Below are positions 18,439-25,419 of a DNA stretch of 54,586 bases, one piece after another. A program made the position numbers and the translations under genes. The notes under the pieces were generated by a model. The model was not told the origin of the DNA. It did no database searches and saw only the letters and a program-made list of their open reading frames with translations. Positions within the stretch are counted from its first letter, which is position 1. Every line of letters starts with the position of its first letter. The DNA is taken from contig JAISMC010000171.1 of NCBI GenBank assembly GCA_031276965.1, positions 1 to 54,586 on the forward strand, read 5' to 3'. This DNA comes from Treponema sp. Lineage in GTDB: Bacteria; Spirochaetota; Spirochaetia; Treponematales; Breznakiellaceae.

Positions 18439-18453
18439 ATGAAGTTACTTCAT
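18439..18453. promoter_or_regulatory. 15-base palindrome upstream of jag
   Basis: ATGAAGT-T-ACTTCAT is a perfect 7+1+7 palindrome in the yidC-jag gap. It could be an operator or a small RNA hairpin in the transcript. It has no T-run, so it is not a typical terminator. The role is unproven. Confidence 0.35.
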
Positions 18454-18496
18454 AATAAAACAAGGGCGTCCCGGCCTCTGCCAAACGGAAGCTTCC

Positions 18497-20320
18497 TTAC
18501 CGCCTCTTTTTCTTCCTGGGGGCAATTACCGGCGCCGGTTCACTCTCCAGCGCCGCTGCGGCCCGTTTTCCCGCCATAACCTTGTTGATGATCATCTGCT
18601 GTCCCATGGTTAATATGTTGGACATGATCCAGTACAAAAGCAGGCCCGAGGGCACATCGTAGAGGATGAAGAAAAAGATAATGGGCATGGCATAGAGCAT
18701 CATCTTCATCTGGGCATTGCCCTTCTGATCCGGGGTCTGGGTTACCTTTCCGTAGAGCAGCTGGGACCCCACATAGATAAAGGGAAGAAGCCGTATATCG
18801 CTCCAGCCCAAAATGGGCAGCCGGAACGGGGCAAAGCTGAATACCGATTCGGGAAGGGACAGGTCAGGAATCCACCTGGGGATAAACATGGCCCCCCGGA
18901 GATCAAAGTGGTTGTTAAAAAGGTTATACATGGCGAAAAAGATAGGGATCTGCAGAACGATGGGCAGGCATCCCGACATGGGATTGTATCCCTCCCGCTT
19001 GTAGAGTTCCGCCATTTCAGAGTTCATCTTGGCGGGATTATCCTTGTACTTCGCCTGTATCTCCTGGATCTTCGGGGCCAGGGTCTGCATCCGCAGCGTA
19101 GATTCGGAACTCTTCTTGGTCAGGGGGAACATCAAAAGTTTTACCAGCAGGGTCAAAAGAATGATCGCCACTCCGTAGTTGGGAACTATCCGGTAGAAGA
19201 TCATCAAAAGCTGCTTCAAAAGCCATTCCAGGGGAGCCAGGATGCCGCTGGTATTGGCTACGCTGGCAAGCTGCATATCCCGAAGTTTAAAACTGTTATC
19301 GCCGTTATCGTAGACCGCCAGAGCGTTCTGACTTTTGGGACCCAGATAGAAACGGTAGACATCGGTGGTTCTGGAATTGTTCAACGGCGGACGTATCATA
19401 TAGAACCGGGAAGCGCTGGGAATCCCCGGCGCCGCTTTGGTGGAAAAGGCCAATTCGTACTGTGTGTTGTCGGGAACGGCAATAAAGGTAAAGTACTTGC
19501 CCGCTATTGCCGCCCAGGAGACCCGGGAGCTTATCACCGTGGGGCCGTTATCGCTTACCTTTTCCTGTTTCCGCTTGTTGTTTATGTTCGTGTAATAGTG
19601 GCGGTACTCGTAACGCTGATCCAGCTTTTCAAACAGGGGCCCAAACTGGGGACCGTATTCCAGGGTATAGGCGGCGCCGCCGAAGTTGAAGGCCTGTACC
19701 GAACGGTCCCCGTCCAGGGATACCACCAGTTCAAACATATACTCGTTGGGTTTAAATTCGTAGCGTTTGGTCAGCCGGAAACGGCCCCCCAGGGGAACCG
19801 CAAAGTCCCGGTAAAATTCAACCGCATATTCGGAGATATGTTTTACCGTAAAAAAATCGGCCGCCGGCTTGGCGTCCATATTGCCAAAGGCCACGGTAAA
19901 AGCATGAGACTCGGCGGCGCCGGGCAGTATCATCTCCACATAATCTTCCCGGTCCTGGTGCTGCCGCAGCTTATAGGAGACCATATCTCCGCCCCTGTTG
20001 GTCAGCACCGCCGTTACCAGCTCTCTGCCGTCCTTGTCGGGAACCGTGATAGTTACCCGTTCTTCAATGCCGGGCCCCGTATCCAGCGGGGTCTCCGCGC
20101 CGGTCTCCGTAATAACGGAAGGCGCTTCCTCAGGAACAGGAGTTAAAACGGGAGCTTCGGCAGAAGCGGGCGCCGGCATTGAGGCAGGCTGGGAGGCGGA
20201 TTGATCCGCCGTCCCTTCGGCCTGCTGCCGCTGCGGGGGGAAGAATATTCCCTGGATTATGTAAAATCCGGTAATAACTATGATCGAAAGTACGACCGCC
20301 AGTAAGGTTCGCTTTTCCAT
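18497..20320 (-). CDS. yidC: Membrane protein insertase YidC
   Basis: A 607-residue Gram-negative type YidC. One N-terminal membrane helix (about 5-25) is followed by a Pro/Ala-rich linker, a large periplasmic beta domain (about 70-340), then the conserved 60KD_IMP core with about five helices from 355 to 575 and a lysine/arginine-rich tail for ribosome contact. Family segments FPLTKKSSESTLRMQ, YKREGYNPMSGCLP and IFFFILYDVPSGLLLYW are present. AAGGAG precedes the ATG. It follows yidD by 78 bases. Confidence 0.96.
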   Translation of the reverse strand: MEKRTLLAVVLSIIVITGFYIIQGIFFPPQRQQAEGTADQSASQPASMPAPASAEAPVLTPVPEEAPSVITETGAETPLDTGPGIEERVTITVPDKDGRELVTAVLTNRGGDMVSYKLRQHQDREDYVEMILPGAAESHAFTVAFGNMDAKPAADFFTVKHISEYAVEFYRDFAVPLGGRFRLTKRYEFKPNEYMFELVVSLDGDRSVQAFNFGGAAYTLEYGPQFGPLFEKLDQRYEYRHYYTNINNKRKQEKVSDNGPTVISSRVSWAAIAGKYFTFIAVPDNTQYELAFSTKAAPGIPSASRFYMIRPPLNNSRTTDVYRFYLGPKSQNALAVYDNGDNSFKLRDMQLASVANTSGILAPLEWLLKQLLMIFYRIVPNYGVAIILLTLLVKLLMFPLTKKSSESTLRMQTLAPKIQEIQAKYKDNPAKMNSEMAELYKREGYNPMSGCLPIVLQIPIFFAMYNLFNNHFDLRGAMFIPRWIPDLSLPESVFSFAPFRLPILGWSDIRLLPFIYVGSQLLYGKVTQTPDQKGNAQMKMMLYAMPIIFFFILYDVPSGLLLYWIMSNILTMGQQMIINKVMAGKRAAAALESEPAPVIAPRKKKRR

Positions 20321-20398
20321 GGAACTCCTTGTACGCAGGCCTTATGTGAGTAAAACCTGCGGAGGGGGAAATTATCCGGTAATTTCCCTCCGGGCAAC

Positions 20399-20617
20399 TT
20401 AGGGTACCGGGTCATAACCGCCCGGGTGAAAGGGATGGCAGCGCAGAATCCGTTTAAGCCCCAGAAAAAGGCCCCGGCATAAACCATAGCGTTCCACCGC
20501 CTCATGGGTATAGGCGGAACAACTTGGATAGTATCTACAGCCGGCGGGCAGATGGGGGGAAACAGCCTTCTGATAGAACCGGATTAACAGGAGAACCAGG
20601 CTCCTCAGGAAAACCAC
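20399..20617 (-). CDS. yidD: Membrane protein insertion efficiency factor YidD
   Basis: A 72-residue protein of the YidD family, with [12 protein letters not shown] and the cysteine-rich signature [19 protein letters not shown] followed by RCHPFHPGG. It is thought to aid membrane insertion alongside YidC. The gene overlaps the rnpA 3' end by 83 bases in another frame, an arrangement known in several bacteria. The start at 20617 is inside rnpA; a slightly later start cannot be excluded. Confidence 0.92.
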   Translation of the reverse strand: MVFLRSLVLLLIRFYQKAVSPHLPAGCRYYPSCSAYTHEAVERYGLCRGLFLGLKRILRCHPFHPGGYDPVP

Positions 20618-20975
20618 TACACACCATCCCCGGCAGGCATAAACCCGCCTTGGAAAACAGGAGCTTTAACTGTTCCATCCGTTTTACAAAAAAATCGTTT
20701 CCGGGATAAACCAGTAAAACCAGATCATAGCCGGGTTTCAGACTGCGCCGCAGATGCCGGTACGCCTCCCGGCTGACCCGCCGGGCACGGTTTCGTTCCG
20801 CCGCATTCCCAAATTTCCGTCCCAGGGTAAAGGCAATCCGGTTATAAGACAGCCCGTTTTCCAAAACAAACAACTTAGCGCCCGGACAGGTAACACCCCT
20901 TTTCCGGCTAAATACCGCCTGTATTTCGCCTCTTTTCTTTAACCGCTCCGGTTTACGAAACCGAAAAATCCGCAT
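20535..20975 (-). CDS. rnpA: Ribonuclease P protein component
   Basis: A 146-residue basic protein that binds RNase P RNA for tRNA 5' maturation. Visible features are the N-terminal [16 protein letters not shown] and the signature [13 protein letters not shown]. The C-terminal 30 residues ([11 protein letters not shown] onward) are less basic and Pro-rich and coincide with the yidD overlap, so they are probably constrained by that gene. Some rnpA genes are similarly extended where they overlap yidD. It lies 29 bases after rpmH. Confidence 0.93.
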   Translation of the reverse strand: MRIFRFRKPERLKKRGEIQAVFSRKRGVTCPGAKLFVLENGLSYNRIAFTLGRKFGNAAERNRARRVSREAYRHLRRSLKPGYDLVLLVYPGNDFFVKRMEQLKLLFSKAGLCLPGMVCSGFPEEPGSPVNPVLSEGCFPPSARRL

Positions 20976-21004
20976 CCTCGAATAGCCAAGAGGCTGCGCC
21001 CTGC

Positions 21005-21160
21005 CTAATAGGGCTTTTTCTCATCGGCGGCGCTTAGTTTATACCGGCCCTTAGCCCGGCGGCGCTTTAATACCAGCCGCCCTCCCCGGGTTTTCATCCT
21101 GGCCCGGAAGCCAAATTTCCGGTTGCGTTTAACCTTACTGGGTTGATAAGTCCGCTTCAT
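21005..21160 (-). CDS. rpmH: Ribosomal protein bL34
   Basis: A short minus-strand reading frame of 51 residues beginning [18 protein letters not shown] and continuing with the invariant [20 protein letters not shown]. This is L34 of the large ribosomal subunit. The C-terminus is extended by about six residues (AADEKKPY) relative to the usual 44-46. AAGGAG lies just upstream of the ATG. It heads the rpmH-rnpA-yidD-yidC-jag cluster. dnaA, often divergent from rpmH, is not next to it. Confidence 0.97.
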   Translation of the reverse strand: MKRTYQPSKVKRNRKFGFRARMKTRGGRLVLKRRRAKGRYKLSAADEKKPY

Positions 21161-21259
21161 GGGAACATCTCCTTGCCGTTTGACGGCTCTATTTTAAGGT
21201 TCATAAAATCGAATTCGGGCCCAAGAGCCGAAAATGAGCCCCTAGGTAAGGTAAAATTC

Positions 21260-21288
21260 AGTATAAAAGAACAGCCCAAAATGGTCAA
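21260..21288 (-). promoter_or_regulatory. rpmH promoter
   Basis: On the minus strand TTGACC, 17-base spacer, TATACT. The start point would lie near 21253, giving a leader of about 90 bases before rpmH. This contrasts with the leaderless promoters of nearby genes. Confidence 0.75.
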
Positions 21289-21391
21289 GGCAGGCCAGAA
21301 CCCGGCGTAAGGCGTAAACGCCGGTAAAAACAAACCCCGGCGGAAAAAGCCGCATCCAAACGTACAAAACGGTACTTTTACCGTATCCCGG

Positions 21392-21796
21392 TCAAGTATT
21401 GCTTTCCGGCTTGAGTCCCGGCAGATCCCATTCCCTGGGGATTTTGACGGGCGTACCCTTGGCGTCCACAAAGGCCCAGGTAACCTTCGCCGCGGCGACA
21501 AGCTCATCCCCCCGTTTTATCTCCTGGGCAATGGTCCCGCTGACAGCGCCGGTTTTGACCGGCCAGGAGCGGATCACCAGGACATCATCGGTAACGGCGG
21601 CTTTTTTATAATCAATTTCGACCCGGGCAACATATACCCCGTATCCCGACGCAATTGCCTTGGGATAATCAAAGCCAATAGTCTTGAGGAATTCGTACCT
21701 GCCATATTCCAGATAGTTGAGATAATTGGCGTTATTCACATGACCGTACCTGTCACACTCATAGGTACGAACTATTAGAGAACATTCACTGATCAT
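21392..21796 (-). CDS. Acyl-CoA thioesterase, 4HBT / YbgC-like
   Basis: A 134-residue hot-dog fold protein. The family motif ECDRYGHVNNANYLNYLE carries the catalytic Asp and the helix that follows, and the rest shows the typical strand pattern. It probably hydrolyses acyl-CoA or acyl-ACP; the substrate cannot be told. The ATG at 21796 is chosen because a promoter (TTGAAC, 17 bases, TATAGT) ends six bases before it; a GTG at 21811 would lie within the -10 region. Leaderless translation is therefore implied. Confidence 0.85.
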   Translation of the reverse strand: MISECSLIVRTYECDRYGHVNNANYLNYLEYGRYEFLKTIGFDYPKAIASGYGVYVARVEIDYKKAAVTDDVLVIRSWPVKTGAVSGTIAQEIKRGDELVAAAKVTWAFVDAKGTPVKIPREWDLPGLKPESNT

Positions 21797-21802
21797 GGGG
21801 AA

Positions 21803-21831
21803 ACTATACACCGGGGAGCAAATTTGTTCAA
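21803..21831 (-). promoter_or_regulatory. Promoter of thioesterase gene, leaderless type
   Basis: TTGAAC, 17-base spacer, TATAGT on the minus strand, then six bases (TTCCCC) to ATG 21796. No ribosome binding site can fit. Confidence 0.7.
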
Positions 21832-21835
21832 GAAT

Positions 21836-22354
21836 TCACCGTTGACCGCGCTCCAGGTAAGCGCGGATTACCCGGCGGGTCGAATCAAAGGCAAGTTCCG
21901 CAGGATCGATCTCCGCGGGCCGCAGGAAACGGACATCCGCTATTTCGCCGGGATCGAGACGGAGATCCTCCCTTTGCAGCCCCGGCGCCGAAAGGATAAA
22001 GAAAAGGTCGCAGGTATTGTACTCAATCCCCTTATAGGGATAGATATTGGGGAAGGATGCGAAAAAGGAGAATGCGGAGCCCGGATCCCAGCCTATCTCT
22101 TCCCTGAATTCCCGCCGCAGCCCCTCCACAACGCCTTCGCCGGGATCGATGAACCCCCCGGGAAGATCCAGTTTCCCCAGGGAGGGTTCTTTGGCCCGGA
22201 CCAAAAGGGCGACGGTATCCCCGGTCTCGACGATGCAGCCCGCGGCGGCGGCGGTATTGTGGTAATAGACAAAGCCGCAGCCGGAACAGCGGAACACCCT
22301 CTGTCTCTCAAAGCTGATACCGGGCGAAGCGCACGAAGGACAGTACCGGAACAT
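21836..22354 (-). CDS. Nudix hydrolase with zinc ribbon
   Basis: A 172-residue protein. An N-terminal zinc ribbon (CPSC and CSGC) precedes a Nudix domain with the complete box G-x5-E-x7-RE-x2-EE-x-G in GGFIDPGEGVVEGLRRE followed by FREEIGW. It hydrolyses nucleoside diphosphate-linked compounds; zinc-ribbon Nudix proteins include NADH pyrophosphatase relatives, but the NudC tail motif is not evident. The ATG at 22354 is chosen from its promoter, whose -10 box ends six bases upstream. The frame stays open further upstream, but there it only mirrors the opposite-strand gene at 22475. Confidence 0.85.
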   Translation of the reverse strand: MFRYCPSCASPGISFERQRVFRCSGCGFVYYHNTAAAAGCIVETGDTVALLVRAKEPSLGKLDLPGGFIDPGEGVVEGLRREFREEIGWDPGSAFSFFASFPNIYPYKGIEYNTCDLFFILSAPGLQREDLRLDPGEIADVRFLRPAEIDPAELAFDSTRRVIRAYLERGQR

Positions 22355-22360
22355 AGCTTT

Positions 22361-22389
22361 ACCATAAAGACATTGCGTACCTTTGACAA
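22361..22389 (-). promoter_or_regulatory. Promoter of Nudix gene, leaderless type
   Basis: TTGTCA, 17-base spacer, TATGGT on the minus strand, then six bases to ATG 22354. The -35 end overlaps a 26-base sequence (22383-22408) nearly identical to the left arm of element copy E3. Confidence 0.6.
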
Positions 22390-22408
22390 TGGATTTGTTC
22401 GAGAATCC
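22383..22408 (+). repeat. Partial left arm of the intergenic element, copy E9
   Basis: This 26-base stretch, including GGATTTGTTCGAGAATCC, differs at one position from 39758-39783 in copy E3. No middle or B hairpin follows. It sits between two divergent promoters. Confidence 0.55.
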
Positions 22409-22439
22409 GGCGGCGGCGGATGAAAACGGCGTTTCCCCG

Positions 22440-22468
22440 TTGACATATTCGTGTTTTCTCAGCATGGT
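22440..22468 (+). promoter_or_regulatory. Promoter of the 22475 gene, leaderless type
   Basis: Perfect TTGACA (22440-22445), 17-base spacer, CATGGT (22463-22468), then six bases to ATG 22475. The spacing repeats that of the divergent Nudix promoter. Confidence 0.55.
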
Positions 22469-22474
22469 AACGGT

Positions 22475-23044
22475 ATGTACAGCTGTCCTCCCCGTATAAT
22501 CGAAGCCATTCCCCAGGAGTACCGGCAGACGGCGGAAGCCCTGTTTCCGCCCGGCGGTTTTGCCGCAGGAAAGGGATTGTCCATCGAAGCCGTGGAGGCA
22601 TTCGCCGGCATTCTGGGCATAGGCGCCGATTACAGGCATATTCTTTTGAACAGCTCGGCCCGGGACATGGATCAGTTTCTGGGCCACTTTCAGAACAACC
22701 TGGATCTGCTGATCCAGAAGACCTGGGTGGAAAAGGCCGATGAGATCCGCAAAGAAAAACTGCTGGACCGTATACCCGGTTTTATCGCCCGGATAGAGCG
22801 GGAAGAATACTCCCAGGCCCTGGAGGATTTCGGCTCCATTCTGGAAGAGCTGGCCTATCTCCTCTTCGGGGCCCAGAGCCATAAAGAAGATTTTACCGAG
22901 TATACCTTCCGCATCGACACCCAGATGGGGCTTTTTTGGTGGTACGGCGGACAGATAGGCGGGCTGCGGGAAACAGGCGGCTGGGACAAGGATACGCTCC
23001 GGGCGGTTTTACTTATCGGCATTTGCTATCTTACCAATTTTTAA
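22475..23044 (+). CDS. Protein of unknown function
   Basis: A 189-residue, probably cytosolic protein that I do not recognise. It is mostly helical, with a charged centre (KADEIRKEKLLDRIPG, ARIEREEYSQALEDFGSI) and a Trp/Gly-rich C-terminus (GLFWWYGGQIGGL). No signal peptide or membrane helix is seen. The ATG at 22475 is selected because TTGACA and a -10-like box end six bases before it; a GTG at 22451 would lie between the promoter boxes. It precedes glnS by 24 bases and is probably co-transcribed with it. Confidence 0.7.
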   Translation: MYSCPPRIIEAIPQEYRQTAEALFPPGGFAAGKGLSIEAVEAFAGILGIGADYRHILLNSSARDMDQFLGHFQNNLDLLIQKTWVEKADEIRKEKLLDRIPGFIARIEREEYSQALEDFGSILEELAYLLFGAQSHKEDFTEYTFRIDTQMGLFWWYGGQIGGLRETGGWDKDTLRAVLLIGICYLTNF

Positions 23045-23068
23045 CAGGGAAAAGCCCGGGGGAAGCGG

Positions 23069-24817
23069 ATGGAAACAATAAAAACCGCCGGCGGCGAAGT
23101 TAAGGCGCCGGATTTTATCAGCGAGTTTATCAAAGAGGATCTTGCCTCGGGCCGTTTTTCCTGTGTCCGCACCCGTTTCCCCCCGGAGCCTAACGGCTGG
23201 CTCCATATCGGCCACTGCAAGGCTTTTTACATCGATTTTACCATGGCGGAACGTTTCGGCGGCACGTGCAACCTCCGCTTCGACGACACCAACCCCGAAA
23301 AAGAAGACAGCTCCTATGTGGAGGCCATCAAGCGGGACGTTAAGTGGATGGGCTACGACTGGGAAGACCGGGAGTTCTATGCGTCGGATTACTACGATTA
23401 CCTCTACGAGCTGGCGGTAAAGATAATCAAAAAGGGCCATGCCTACGTGGACGATCTTTCCGACGCGGAGATAAGCGAGTACCGGGGAACCGCCGCCGGG
23501 GACAGGAACGGCGGCAGGGCCGCCGTCACCATAACCCCGCCGGGCCGGAACAGCCCCTGGCGGGACCGCTCCGTGGAGGAGAACCTGGACCTCTTTGCCC
23601 GGATGCGGGCCGGGGAATTCTCCGACGGGGCCAAAACCCTGCGGGCCAAAATCGACATGACCCACCCCAACCTCCTGATGCGGGACCCGGTGATGTACCG
23701 GATCCGCCGGGAAACCCACTACCGCACGGGGAATGCGTGGTGCATCTACCCCATGTACGATTTTCAGCACCCCCTGTCGGACGCCAAGGAGGGAATCACC
23801 CATTCCCTCTGCTCCCTGGAATACGAGATACACCGGCCCCTCTACGAATGGTTCATCAACGAGGCCGGGGCGTTCACCTCCCGGCAGATCGAGTTTGCCC
23901 GGCTCAACATGACCCGGACCGTCATGTCGAAGCGCTGGCTCCTCCGGCTGGTGCAGGAAAAGTTCGTCTCCGGCTGGGACGATCCCCGGATGCCCACCAT
24001 CGCGGGGCTCCGCCGGCGGGGCTATACGCCGGCGGCCATACGCAGCTTTGTTTCCCAGGTGGGGATTGCCAAGACCGACAGCATGGTGGACATCGCCTTC
24101 CTGGAATACTGCCTCCGGGAGGATCTGAACAAAACAAGCCGCCGGGCCATGGCGGTATTACGGCCCCTCAAGCTTATCATCGAGAACTGGCCCGAAAGCG
24201 TAACCGAAGAGCTTGAGGCGGTGAACAACCCCGAAGATCCGGCGGCGGGGATGCGGCGGCTTGCCTTTTCCGGGGAGATCTGGATCGAGCGGGAGGACTT
24301 TGAGGAGGTTCCGCCCCCCAAATATTTCCGGCTCTATCCGGGTAATCCGGTGCGGCTCCGCTATGGCTATATTGTTACCTGTACAGGCTGCGACAAGGAT
24401 TCCGCAGGCGCCGTCACCGCGGTCCGCTGTACCTACGATCCGGCCACCAAAGGGGGCAATGCCCCGGACAACAAAAAGGTTAAGAGCACCATCCATTGGG
24501 TGTCGGCGGCCCATGCGGTTCCTGTCGAGGCCCGGATCTACGATTACCTCTTTGCGGTGGACCGGCCCATGGAAGCCCCCCCCCGGCCCGGCGGTTCTCC
24601 GGGTTCCTTCACCGACAACCTCAACCCCCGTTCCCTGGAGATCATTGAAGAAGCATGGGCCGAGCCCTGCCTGGCCGAAGCCCGGGCGGGAGACCGTTTC
24701 CAGTTTGAACGGCTGGGTTATTTTGTCCGGGACCCCGATACCGGCAGGGACGGCAGGCCGGTCTTCAATAAAACCGTGGGACTTCGGGATACCTGGGCGA
24801 AGATCGCCAAAAAATGA
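23069..24817 (+). CDS. glnS: Glutaminyl-tRNA synthetase
   Basis: Class I synthetase charging tRNA-Gln. The 582-residue protein has the PPEPNGWLHIGHCKA nucleotide-binding motif (HIGH at 46-49), RFDDTNPEKE, the KMSKS-loop equivalent VMSKR at about 288-292, and the C-terminal anticodon-binding beta barrels. It is about 30 residues longer than the E. coli enzyme; Gly/Ala-rich insertions at about 143-159 (before the RDRSVEENLDLF segment) and about 503-513 (PPRPGGSPG) account for most of this. A GGGGGAAG stretch precedes the ATG. Presence of GlnRS suggests direct charging rather than only the GatCAB route. Confidence 0.95.
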   Translation: METIKTAGGEVKAPDFISEFIKEDLASGRFSCVRTRFPPEPNGWLHIGHCKAFYIDFTMAERFGGTCNLRFDDTNPEKEDSSYVEAIKRDVKWMGYDWEDREFYASDYYDYLYELAVKIIKKGHAYVDDLSDAEISEYRGTAAGDRNGGRAAVTITPPGRNSPWRDRSVEENLDLFARMRAGEFSDGAKTLRAKIDMTHPNLLMRDPVMYRIRRETHYRTGNAWCIYPMYDFQHPLSDAKEGITHSLCSLEYEIHRPLYEWFINEAGAFTSRQIEFARLNMTRTVMSKRWLLRLVQEKFVSGWDDPRMPTIAGLRRRGYTPAAIRSFVSQVGIAKTDSMVDIAFLEYCLREDLNKTSRRAMAVLRPLKLIIENWPESVTEELEAVNNPEDPAAGMRRLAFSGEIWIEREDFEEVPPPKYFRLYPGNPVRLRYGYIVTCTGCDKDSAGAVTAVRCTYDPATKGGNAPDNKKVKSTIHWVSAAHAVPVEARIYDYLFAVDRPMEAPPRPGGSPGSFTDNLNPRSLEIIEEAWAEPCLAEARAGDRFQFERLGYFVRDPDTGRDGRPVFNKTVGLRDTWAKIAKK

Positions 24818-24824
24818 GCTCCCC

Positions 24825-24840
24825 CGCCCCGAAAGGGGTG
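24825..24840 (+). terminator. Hairpin after glnS
   Basis: CGCCCC-GAAA-GGGGTG, a 6-bp stem with a GNRA-type loop, eight bases after the glnS stop. No T-run follows, so a terminator role is inferred from position only. Confidence 0.4.
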
Positions 24841-24889
24841 GAACAAATCCCCCGCATACACTAAACTTGACCCATATATCAAAAGAAAT

Positions 24890-25060
24890 TTAACCACGAA
24901 CAGACACGAACCATCACGAACAGCAGCGCGTTATTCTGATTTTTCTCCTTCCTTCCCATCCCGTTTCACTGTTTTCCGCAAACAAAAAGCAGATACAGGT
25001 AAAATCAAGGCTGCCAAAGTGAAAGTTCGTGCCGTTCGTGTGGTTCGTGGTCCTTCTCTC
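24890..25060. repeat. CACGAA/TTCGTG imperfect palindrome, copy 1
   Basis: Three CACGAA units at the left end (24893-24922) face three TTCGTG units at the right end (25027-25055), about 100 bases apart, forming a broad inverted repeat. The same layout occurs at 49573-49675, 50212-50345 and 50350-50575. Nothing else recognisable lies between the arms. It is followed by the 21-bp array. Confidence 0.65.
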
Positions 25061-25188
25061 TTGTAAAACACGAGTTCGGGAATCATTTTGTGGGTCAAGA
25101 ATAGCGCATACAGTGCGGTTTCTTGACTATCCTTACCCCTTAGCCGCAAACGCCTGCAAAGATACCCCGTTTTCTCAGGAAAATAAGC

Positions 25189-25419
25189 CATTCTGGAGAC
25201 CGGATGGCCCATTCTGGAGACCGGATGAACCATTCTGGAGACCGGATGAACCATTCTGGAAACCGGATGAACCATTCTGGAGACCGGATGAACCATTCTG
25301 GAGACCGGATGAACCATTCTGGAGACCGGATGAACCATTCTGAGGACCGGATGGACCATTCTGGAGACCGGATAGCTCATTCCGGAGACCGGATGGACTA
25401 TTCTGAGGACCGGACAGAT
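25189..25419. repeat. 21-bp tandem array (11 units)
   Basis: Eleven consecutive 21-base units, each beginning at a multiple of 21 from 25189, with the core ATTCTGGAGACCGGATGAAC. Inner units are nearly identical and outer ones diverge. Because 21 is a multiple of three, several frames stay open and yield artificial heptapeptide repeats on both strands. The last unit covers the stop codon of the TonB receptor gene (25398). I read it as a minisatellite, not a gene. Confidence 0.9.

Noticed and set aside
21161-21391. Replication origin upstream of rpmH
   Set aside because: No dnaA gene and no cluster of DnaA boxes were seen; the region holds a normal rpmH promoter and leader.
21836-22882. Longer form of the Nudix protein
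   Set aside because: The upstream part is only the complement of the gene at 22475, and a promoter with correct spacing lies just before ATG 22354.
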